A stretch of 29,125 nt of DNA, taken from NCBI GenBank assembly GCA_021323495.1, contig JAJQJO010000002.1, positions 1 through 29,125 on the forward strand, in the 5' to 3' direction. Position 1 is the stretch's first letter. The number at the start of each line of letters is the position of its first letter. The notes beneath the pieces are model-generated. The model searched no databases. It was given only the letters and a program-made list of their open reading frames with translations, and had not been told where the DNA came from. Position numbers and translations under genes: made by a program. Shown here piece by piece: positions 23,161 to 29,125 of this stretch. The stretch is from Cellvibrio sp. GTDB lineage: Bacteria > Pseudomonadota > Gammaproteobacteria > Pseudomonadales > Cellvibrionaceae.

Positions 23161-23679
23161 ATGACCACCCAAAAAGAATTCGAACCCTTAAATATTTGCG
23201 TACTCACAGTATCTGACACCCGCAATCCCGACACCGATACCTCGGGCCAGAAATTGCAGGAATCATTAATTGCCGCAGGCCATCAATTATATGACCGCAA
23301 ACTGGTGATTGATGATATTTACCAAATCCGCGCCGTCCTTTCCAACTGGATTGTTGATACGCACGCGCAGGTCGTATTAATCACTGGCGGCACCGGCTTT
23401 GCGGGGCGCGATTCGACAGTCGAAGCGGTCACTCCGCTATTTGATAAAACTGTCACAGGTTTCGGTGAATTGTTTCGCCAGATATCTTACGAGGAAATCG
23501 GCACATCAACGATTCAGTCGCGCGCAACTGCAGGCTTCTCAAATCGCACCTTGATTTTCTGTTTACCCGGCTCAACCGGCGCTTGCGTTACGGCATGGGA
23601 AAAAATTATCAAGGAGCAATTGGACAGCCGCCATAGGCCTTGTAACTTTGTGGGCCAACTCAGTATTAAAAAAACATAA
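23161..23679 (+). CDS. moaB: MoaB/Mog-family molybdopterin adenylyltransferase-like protein
   Basis: A 172-residue protein of the MoaB/MogA family, which bind molybdopterin and in many bacteria adenylate it before molybdenum insertion. Motifs: VLTVSDTRNPDTDTSG near the N-terminus, the nucleotide/pterin-binding ITGGTGFAGRDSTVEA, and LPGSTGACVTAWE. Length and the RPCNFVGQL tail fit MoaB better than MogA. SD GAGGGG lies 4 nt before the ATG. The next gene starts 2 nt after its stop. Confidence 0.93.
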   Translation: MTTQKEFEPLNICVLTVSDTRNPDTDTSGQKLQESLIAAGHQLYDRKLVIDDIYQIRAVLSNWIVDTHAQVVLITGGTGFAGRDSTVEAVTPLFDKTVTGFGELFRQISYEEIGTSTIQSRATAGFSNRTLIFCLPGSTGACVTAWEKIIKEQLDSRHRPCNFVGQLSIKKT

Positions 23680-23681
23680 GC

Positions 23682-24074
23682 ATGAAAGGAAGCAGGGAAA
23701 AAAAATCCACTGGTGCACGTATAAAAATACAAGCACGCGTGATGCTGGATGATGATATTGCGTTTGGCCCAGGTAAGGCTGAACTATTGACCGCGATACA
23801 AACAACAGGATCAATTTCTGCAGCAGGTAAACATCTGGGCATGAGTTATCGCCGCGCATGGTTACTGGTAGATTCGATTAATCGCTGTTTCCAGCAGCCG
23901 CTAGTTGAAACCGCAACTGGCGGCACCCAGGGTGGTGGAACACGCTTGACACCGCTCGGGACGGATGTACTGGAACGCTATCAGCAATTGCAACAGGATA
24001 TTCGCGCATTGGGCGAAAAACATTTTCCGAAATTTAAACCATTGCTGCGTAAAAAACCAATTCCTCCCGCTTGA
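23682..24074 (+). CDS. ModE-type winged-helix regulator without molybdate-binding domain
   Basis: A 130-residue protein matching only the N-terminal DNA-binding half of ModE: GPGKAELLTAIQTTGSISAAGKHLGMSYRRAWLL contains the LysR-like helix-turn-helix, followed by the TGGTQGGGTRLT wing and a coiled dimerisation helix to residue ~115. Full ModE has about 260 residues with two C-terminal Mop/TOBE domains; none is present here, and the stop is followed 6 bp later by the convergent modC stop. It likely represses the mod operon, but how it senses molybdate is unclear. There is no Shine-Dalgarno motif, so it is probably translated by coupling with moaB (2-nt gap). Confidence 0.88.
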   Translation: MKGSREKKSTGARIKIQARVMLDDDIAFGPGKAELLTAIQTTGSISAAGKHLGMSYRRAWLLVDSINRCFQQPLVETATGGTQGGGTRLTPLGTDVLERYQQLQQDIRALGEKHFPKFKPLLRKKPIPPA

Positions 24075-24080
24075 TGCAGA

Positions 24081-24725
24081 CTATTCAGCAGGGAGCAGCT
24101 TGCCATCCTGCACATGTAAATAACTGCTCGTTAAAAACTGTAATTCACTGAACGCATGGGTGACATACACCATCGGGATTTTGCACTCAGCATAAATGCG
24201 CAAAAAGAAAGGTAAGATTTGTTGTTTCAACCGCTCATCCAACGCCGACAAAGGTTCATCCAATAATAATAATTCCGGTGAATACAAAACCGCACGCCCC
24301 AGTGCAACGCGCTGTTTTTCTCCGCCCGATAAATTGCCCGGTCGGCGTTCCAACAGATGGCTTATCTCTAACAGTTCCACGATGGCATCCACCTGAAAAC
24401 GCCGTTGCGCTACATCAATATTGTGGTAGCCGTACAATAAATTTTTGCGCACGGTTAAATGCGGCAGTAATTGTCCATCCTGAAACACCAAACCTATATG
24501 GCGCTTATGCGGCGGCAACCAGATATTGGATTTGTTATCGCACAGCAACTGTCCATTGAGCTTGATAAAACCCTGCTGTGGTTTTAATAAACCCGCGATT
24601 AGCGCGAGCAAAGTACTTTTGCCACTGCCCGATGTACCCAACACGCCGGTAATAGGTGCATTAAAAACCTGTGTAGCAGATAGTGAAAAATCCGCGCGTT
24701 TAAATTCAAAATTCAACTCAAGCAC
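24081..24725 (-). CDS. modC: Molybdate ABC transporter ATP-binding protein, short form
   Basis: ATPase of the molybdate importer. I prefer GTG 24725 (214 residues): GGGAG lies 6 nt upstream and it overlaps the modB stop by 8 nt; an upstream start at 24752 is less likely. Walker A is GTSGSGKST, signature LSGGEKQRVALGRA, Walker B LLLLDEP, switch His in VYVTHAFSE. The protein stops after the ABC domain (HVQDGKLLPAE). E. coli ModC (352 residues) has a C-terminal TOBE/Mop domain through which molybdate can inhibit transport; it is absent here. Last gene of modA-modB-modC. Confidence 0.93.
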   Translation of the reverse strand: MLELNFEFKRADFSLSATQVFNAPITGVLGTSGSGKSTLLALIAGLLKPQQGFIKLNGQLLCDNKSNIWLPPHKRHIGLVFQDGQLLPHLTVRKNLLYGYHNIDVAQRRFQVDAIVELLEISHLLERRPGNLSGGEKQRVALGRAVLYSPELLLLDEPLSALDERLKQQILPFFLRIYAECKIPMVYVTHAFSELQFLTSSYLHVQDGKLLPAE

Positions 24726-25413
24726 GGTGCACTCCCAGCCAATTTTCCGCACGGCGGGTCAGGATATTACTTAAGAGCAGCGAAAAAAAAGCGAGCGCGA
24801 GACAAATGCAAATCAAACGCACAGCCATTGCATCGCCGTCGATTTGATGTGTTGCGGAATAGATAGCCAAGGGTAGCGTGCGGGTTTCGCCAGCAATATT
24901 GCCGACAAAGGTAATAGTCGCTCCGAATTCGCCGAGCGAACGGCTAAATACCATAATGGATCCGATTAAAATGCCCGGCAGCATTAACGGCAAGGTCACA
25001 CTATACCAAACTTTAAACGGGCTGGAGCCGAGTGTACTGGCCGCTGTTTCAAGGCGGCGATCGATCATCTGCACCGATAATTTCGCAGCCTGCACCATCA
25101 ATGGGAACGCAATAATTGCTGATGCCAATACCGCTCCTTTCCAATTAAACGCCAAGTCAATTCCAAAATTATTTTTTAACCATTGTCCTGCGACGCCTTG
25201 GGAGCCGAACACAACGAGCAATAAATACCCTGGCACCGGGGGTGGCAATACCATCGGCATAAATAACATCGCTTCCAGCGCTGGCTTGGCAAAAAAATCT
25301 TTACGCGCTAACAACCACCCAAAAAAAATACCCGGCAGCGCACACAAAAGTGTTGCACAAATGCCCACCTGGGCGGACAAAGACAGTACCTGCCATTCAG
25401 CTTCACTCAGCAT
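24718..25413 (-). CDS. modB: Molybdate ABC transporter permease
   Basis: Inner-membrane permease of the molybdate importer. 231 residues with about five hydrophobic helices (ICATLLCALPGIFFGWLLA, AMLFMPMVLPPPVPGYLLL, ICICLALAFFSLLLS and others). It carries the permease coupling loop ETAASTLGSSPFKVWYSVTLPLMLPGI (EAA motif), which docks on ModC, and the ModB-typical SRSLGEFGATITFVGNI. It starts 20 bp after the modA stop and overlaps modC by 8 nt. Confidence 0.95.
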   Translation of the reverse strand: MLSEAEWQVLSLSAQVGICATLLCALPGIFFGWLLARKDFFAKPALEAMLFMPMVLPPPVPGYLLLVVFGSQGVAGQWLKNNFGIDLAFNWKGAVLASAIIAFPLMVQAAKLSVQMIDRRLETAASTLGSSPFKVWYSVTLPLMLPGILIGSIMVFSRSLGEFGATITFVGNIAGETRTLPLAIYSATHQIDGDAMAVRLICICLALAFFSLLLSNILTRRAENWLGVHRA

Positions 25414-25433
25414 TATATTGATTCACGATAAAG

Positions 25434-26189
25434 TTATTGCGCGATCCCGAAACCGTAACGGATGAACACTTGCGCCGCTTCAGCGGATTGCAAATATTGC
25501 CAAAAGGCCAGCGCCTCAGCCGATGCATTTTTGGTTAATCCACCGGGATACACAATAGGCAAATGGCTCTCTGCCGGAAAGCTGGCAACAACGGCTACTT
25601 TTTTGCTCACCATCGCATCCGTCTTATACACGACCCCCAATGCACACTCGCCCCGCGCAACCAATGCCAATGCAGTGCGCACATCTTCAGTACCGACAAG
25701 ACGGGGCCGGAGCGCTGACCACCATCCATAATAATCCAGGGCCTGTTTGGCGTACTTTCCCACCGGTACATAGGCAGCCTCACCCATACACAATTTGCCA
25801 TTGAAACTTTTGGCTAAATCAAAGTCGCGCGATATAGCTATAGAAAGGTTGTGATTGAGCGGTGCAATCAACACCAATTCATTGGTTAATAAATTTGCAC
25901 GTGCGTTTTTGTCTAGCAGACTACGCTGCTCAAGATAATCAGCCCATTCTTTATCGGCCGAAATAAAGATATCGGCAGGCGCTCCATTTTCGATCTGTTT
26001 TGCCAAGGTCGATGAACCGGCAAAAGATATTTTGATAGCTATACCGGTATATTTTTTTTCATATCTGCCGCTTAGCTCTGTTAGCACATCAGTCAAGCTG
26101 GCAGCGGCAGATAGTTTGATATCACTTGCCTGCGCGAGGCCGATAGCAAACAGCTGCGCCAGAACCAGAAACAAAACCTGCGTTCTCAT
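25434..26189 (-). CDS. modA: Molybdate-binding periplasmic protein
   Basis: It captures molybdate in the periplasm and delivers it to ModB. 251 residues from ATG 26189, chosen because a signal peptide starts there (MRTQVLFLVLAQLFAIGLAQA, cut before SDIKL); the frame is open to an ATG at 26243 but that would bury the signal. ModA motifs: LSAAASLTDVLTEL, SFAGSSTLAKQIENGAPADIFIS with the Ser residues that bind the oxyanion, and GECALGVVYKTDA. First gene of modABC; a candidate ModE operator lies about 90 bp upstream. Confidence 0.94.
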   Translation of the reverse strand: MRTQVLFLVLAQLFAIGLAQASDIKLSAAASLTDVLTELSGRYEKKYTGIAIKISFAGSSTLAKQIENGAPADIFISADKEWADYLEQRSLLDKNARANLLTNELVLIAPLNHNLSIAISRDFDLAKSFNGKLCMGEAAYVPVGKYAKQALDYYGWWSALRPRLVGTEDVRTALALVARGECALGVVYKTDAMVSKKVAVVASFPAESHLPIVYPGGLTKNASAEALAFWQYLQSAEAAQVFIRYGFGIAQ

Positions 26190-26550
26190 TTTTTTTCGTA
26201 TCGAGCTTGGCCACATACACAAAGATCTTCCCGGCTTAGCCATAAATTTAAACTTCCATGGAATTTATCAGGATGTCGTTATATATGCTTATATACAATG
26301 ATAGGTACTGTCAACCAATACCATCTTTTAGCGATGCATAGATCCCATACGGAAAATCTCAAAAAGAAAGCCGTCGCAATGACTCGAATGCGGGGAGGTC
26401 AAAAAATTAACGCCAATGCCAAGGAGAGGTTTTCGCTTATTAGCGAAACCCAACCAGGCAATAGCCTTTTATATTCAGCAAGAATGGTTACGTTTTAGCA
26501 GAACGCCCTGTATAGCAGCAATACCTGAAGAATCGCTTATTTGAACTTGA
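26190..26550. other. Intergenic region upstream of modA
   Basis: Holds the candidate ModE operator and a hairpin GGTTTTCGC / GCGAAACC (26429-26437 with 26443-26450, one bulged T). No convincing gene; a 66-codon frame at 26298-26498 has no ribosome site or recognisable motif. Confidence 0.5.
26277..26300. promoter_or_regulatory. Candidate ModE operator upstream of modA
   Basis: CGTTATAT-ATGCTT-ATATACAATG is an imperfect inverted repeat of the form CGTTATAT-N-ATATAACG that ModE binds in E. coli. Its left arm is perfect and its right arm carries an insertion or change. Its position before modA, with a ModE-like HTH gene nearby, supports the reading. Confidence 0.5.
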
Positions 26551-26766
26551 TCAATAATGCACCGGCAAACGTTTCAACATTGCCTGGCGCGCACTAATCA
26601 AATCTTTATAGGTTTGGATCATGGTGAAATTAACCTGCGCACCATTTAACTTTAATTCCGCGAGCTGGCGTTCATAGTCGGAGATTTCGCGCAAAAGCTT
26701 GTCACGCATCAAATCTGTGCGAGTGGTATTAAAATCGGCTTTTAAATTTTTACTTTGTCTTCTCAT
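26551..26766 (-). CDS. Small helical protein of unknown function
   Basis: 71 residues, highly charged and predicted helical (RDKLLREISDYERQLAELKLNG looks like a short coiled coil), without signal peptide or cysteines. A strong ribosome site AGGGAGC lies about 9 nt before ATG 26766, which argues that it is real. It stands alone between the mod promoter region and cysQ. I do not recognise the family. Confidence 0.55.
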   Translation of the reverse strand: MRRQSKNLKADFNTTRTDLMRDKLLREISDYERQLAELKLNGAQVNFTMIQTYKDLISARQAMLKRLPVHY

Positions 26767-27003
26767 TAATAATGCTCCCTAAGAATTGCAACTGAAAAAC
26801 TGGACTGATGAGAGTGCGTGAAACTGAGTGAGTGGCGGAGCTCAACATCGGGTTAGGATCTTGCTTCCTGCCTTATGAAGACTAGCCCAGAAGCGCTGCA
26901 ATTCACTACCGGGAACTTAGAACATTTTATTCTGGAGAGGCCGGGAATTTGGTTATAAAACCGGCAGAATTGCCACTGTACTGGTTCAGCAGCAATGCAG
27001 AAC

Positions 27004-27888
27004 TTATTTGGTTAATCCGCTTGTCGCCAACAAACGGCCCCAATCAAAACTTTTGTCTCCCAATGCATAGAAGCTCGGATTGAGCATGTCTTCGCTGGTG
27101 TTATACACCAGCGCCTGCAAAGACGGGGCTGCACAGACCACGCGGCCACCAGCCGCCTCCAGCACTGCCTGGGCAGCAGCGGTATCCCATTCCGAGGTGG
27201 GTGCCAGGCGCGGATAAAAATCAGCAAGACCTTCCGCAATCACACAAAACTTAAGCGAGCTGCCCGCATTGGTAGCTTCTATCGCACCCGGCCAATTGCG
27301 GGTGACCGTCTCCATTAAATCGACAGTTGCCTGGGTGTTGTGGCGATGGCTGAGGATCACGGTGAATGGTTGTTGCCCACTAAACCGCTCTGCCAATGGA
27401 CGCACAGCTATGGCGTGGCGATTGCTGCCCTGTATATATTTGAACGCACCAAGGCTGCTGGCGTCGTCTGCCTCCAATATCCCAAGGTATGTAACATCGG
27501 TTGCAGGCACATGCACCACACCCAGCAACACACAACCATTCCGGACCAGCGCAATGTTTACCGTGAACTGACCATTGCCAGCAATGAATTCTTTCGTGCC
27601 ATCAAGGGGATCAACCAACCAATAACTTTCCCATAATTGGCGATCAGGAAACGGCGGAATGTCGCCCTCCTCGGAAATAATTGGCAGGGCCAGCAACCCG
27701 GGTAGCTCAGCGTCGATAATGCGATGTGCCGCCAGATCCGCAGCGGTGAGCGGCGATTCATCACTCTTGTGCTCAATATTGTAACTATCCCGGTCATTAT
27801 AAATAGCCATGATGGCTGCCCCGGCGCGTCGGCTTAGGTCAACCAACTGCTCAATCAATTGGGAGGTTATGGGGAGCGTGTTAATCAT
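27004..27888 (-). CDS. cysQ: 3'(2'),5'-bisphosphate nucleotidase
   Basis: It hydrolyses 3'-phosphoadenosine 5'-phosphate (PAP), a by-product of sulfate assimilation, to AMP. Inositol-monophosphatase fold with metal-binding motifs: SDESPLTAADLAAH, ISEEGD, VDPLDGTKEF and the C-terminal TSEWDTAAAQAVLEAAGG. I choose ATG 27888 (294 residues, MINTLPITSQ) rather than the longer frame, because it gives the family's normal N-terminus and overlaps the nudE stop by 8 nt, a sign of translational coupling. Cytoplasmic. Confidence 0.94.
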   Translation of the reverse strand: MINTLPITSQLIEQLVDLSRRAGAAIMAIYNDRDSYNIEHKSDESPLTAADLAAHRIIDAELPGLLALPIISEEGDIPPFPDRQLWESYWLVDPLDGTKEFIAGNGQFTVNIALVRNGCVLLGVVHVPATDVTYLGILEADDASSLGAFKYIQGSNRHAIAVRPLAERFSGQQPFTVILSHRHNTQATVDLMETVTRNWPGAIEATNAGSSLKFCVIAEGLADFYPRLAPTSEWDTAAAQAVLEAAGGRVVCAAPSLQALVYNTSEDMLNPSFYALGDKSFDWGRLLATSGLTK

Positions 27889-28483
27889 GCCTGGTCTCGC
27901 GTACCAATGATAAATCCAGTACCGGCTCGGGCGCCTCGTAATTGCCCGCCAGCCATTCGCGCACCATAAAGAGCGCGGCGATACTTCGCCCCTCACACAC
28001 ATCCGCACGGCTAATCAACTGGAGCAGGCCGGATAAAGGATAGGGTACAACCTCAATGGGCTCAGGCTCATCGCCAACAAGACGCTCCGGATACAGATCC
28101 CATGCAACCACTACGTTAATACCGTGCTCCATATAGGAAGGAGAGAGGTTGATGCGCTTGAGGAATTGCAGTTTACGAGCCCCATAACCTACTTCTTCCT
28201 TAAGTTCGCGGTTGGCGGCAACCAGCAGGGTTTCACCCTGGTCAATAGCACCTTTGGGTAGTGCCAGGTGGTAGTCCTCAATTCCGGCAGCATATTCGCG
28301 TATCAAAAGCACCGTATTTTCGTCAAGCAAGGGTACAATAAGCACCGCCCCCGGCCCGCCGGAACAGAGCTTCTCATAGGTGCGCTCCTCACCATTACTA
28401 AACCGCAGGTGGATTTCATCTGCACGGAATAATCGGCTGCGCGCTACCGTAGCGCGCTTCAATATACTGGGCTTGGTCGGCAT
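27881..28483 (-). CDS. nudE: ADP-sugar/ADP-compounds Nudix hydrolase
   Basis: 200-residue Nudix hydrolase acting on ADP-ribose, Ap3A or NADH-like ADP compounds. The Nudix box GAIDQGETLLVAANRELKEEVGY fits GX5EX7REUXEEXGU, with the catalytic glutamates in REL.EE. The neighbours fix the identity: nudE-cysQ and divergent yrfG form a cluster common in gammaproteobacteria. A 9-bp-arm palindrome lies in codons 9-15. The ATG lies 44 bp from the yrfG start, so the promoters overlap. Confidence 0.92.
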   Translation of the reverse strand: MPTKPSILKRATVARSRLFRADEIHLRFSNGEERTYEKLCSGGPGAVLIVPLLDENTVLLIREYAAGIEDYHLALPKGAIDQGETLLVAANRELKEEVGYGARKLQFLKRINLSPSYMEHGINVVVAWDLYPERLVGDEPEPIEVVPYPLSGLLQLISRADVCEGRSIAALFMVREWLAGNYEAPEPVLDLSLVRETRHD

Positions 28484-28527
28484 AGGTCGTATGAGTACAG
28501 TTCGCAGAATGTGGTAGAGATAATTTT

Positions 28528-29125
28528 ATGATCAATTGGGACTTAATAGATACTGTCATGCTGGATATGGATGGTACCTTGTTAGATCTACATTTCGATA
28601 ATTATTTTTGGCTGGATCACCTGCCCCAGCGTTATGCGCAAATCCACAATGTAGACCTCGCTACCGCCAATCAAAAATTGAGCAGTGACATCCGTCAGCA
28701 TGAAGGTACCTTGCAGTGGTACTGCCTGGAATTCTGGTCCAGGGCATTGGATGTCGATATCGCAAGCTTAAAAGAGGAAGTAAAACACAAGATCCAGATT
28801 CGTCCGCATGTGGGCGAATTTTTACAGCGCCTGCGCGCGCAGGGTAAAAAAATACTACTGGTGACTAATGCGCATCCGCAAAGCCTGTCGCTCAAAATGC
28901 AAATTACCCGCATCGATCAATGGTTGGATGTAATTGTTTCATCGCATGAATTTAACGAACCGAAAGAATCGCAAAAATTCTGGCAGGAATTGCAGGCACG
29001 CGAAAAATTTGATCCTGCGCGCACTTTGTTTATCGATGACACTATACGCATTCTCGATTCTGCCAAAACCTTCGGGATAAAATATTTATTGGGCATCCAC
29101 CAACCCGACAGCAAAATTGAGCGGC
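28528..29125 (+). CDS. yrfG: GMP/IMP nucleotidase (HAD superfamily), 3' end outside the window
   Basis: Haloacid-dehalogenase-type phosphatase that removes phosphate from GMP and IMP. 199 codons are visible with no stop before the right edge. HAD motif I is MLDMDGTLLDL with the nucleophile/acid Asp pair; motif II LVTNAHP; motif III with K in EFNEPKESQKFW; motif IV TLFIDDT. The helical cap with YFWLDHLPQRYA and WYCLEFWSRALDVDI is typical of YrfG. Divergent from nudE. E. coli YrfG has about 220 residues, so only some 20 residues are missing. Confidence 0.9.
   Translation, partial: MINWDLIDTVMLDMDGTLLDLHFDNYFWLDHLPQRYAQIHNVDLATANQKLSSDIRQHEGTLQWYCLEFWSRALDVDIASLKEEVKHKIQIRPHVGEFLQRLRAQGKKILLVTNAHPQSLSLKMQITRIDQWLDVIVSSHEFNEPKESQKFWQELQAREKFDPARTLFIDDTIRILDSAKTFGIKYLLGIHQPDSKIER

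Noticed and set aside
26298..26498. 66-codon plus-strand frame upstream of modA
   Set aside because: Overlaps the candidate ModE operator, lacks a ribosome site and has no family resemblance.
26805..26824. CTGATGAG...GTGAAAC, resembling a hammerhead ribozyme core
   Set aside because: The eight bases between CTGATGA and GAAA cannot form stem II, and no matching stems I/III were found.

Overview
The window (about 29 kb, roughly half GC) reads as a gammaproteobacterial chromosome. The closest fit by gene content and order is the Pseudomonas/Cellvibrio side of the class. This rests on the argH-algZ-algR neighbourhood next to a class I adenylate cyclase, the nudE/cysQ/yrfG cluster, and RpoN (sigma-54) type promoters; the genus is an inference.

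Left end (1-4.6 kb): the tail of a papain-like cysteine protease with an in-frame TAA just after its catalytic Cys motif; an AlgR-type LytTR regulator broken between receiver and DNA-binding domain; its partner kinase AlgZ; and divergent argH. The hemC gene that usually follows algR is absent. 4.8-10.6 kb: a large hybrid kinase (GAF-PAS-HisKA-HATPase-REC-REC) sits 5 nt before cyaA, so phosphorelay and cAMP synthesis look co-transcribed. 10.8-14 kb: a small secreted beta-rich protein, an AlkC-type DNA glycosylase, and a membrane PAS 'kinase' lacking its phospho-accepting His and ATP-binding glycines. 14-15 kb is gene-poor. 15-17 kb: a yeast-type cytosine deaminase overlapping a GAF-PAS-GGDEF diguanylate cyclase.

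16.9-21.5 kb is a nitrogen-acquisition block on the minus strand: cobA (siroheme), nirB, nirD, then cynS (cyanase) as a separate unit. Both cobA-nirBD and cynS are preceded by a sequence with the exact GG-N10-GC layout of a sigma-54 promoter, and a cluster of GGTGC/GCACC inverted repeats lies 130-220 bp upstream of the first. Nitrite and cyanate use therefore appear to be driven together under nitrogen limitation.

22-26.3 kb is a molybdenum block: moaA, moaB and a ModE-like HTH protein on the plus strand, converging on modA-modB-modC on the minus strand. Neither the ModE-like protein nor ModC has the usual C-terminal molybdate-binding (TOBE/Mop) domain. A candidate ModE operator lies before modA. 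The right end holds a small orphan gene, cysQ and nudE (overlapping by 8 nt), and divergent yrfG running off the window.

The observations most worth a second look are the broken AlgR, the pseudokinase, the paired sigma-54 promoters with their repeat cluster, the kinase-cyaA operon, and the molybdate system without a visible sensor domain.
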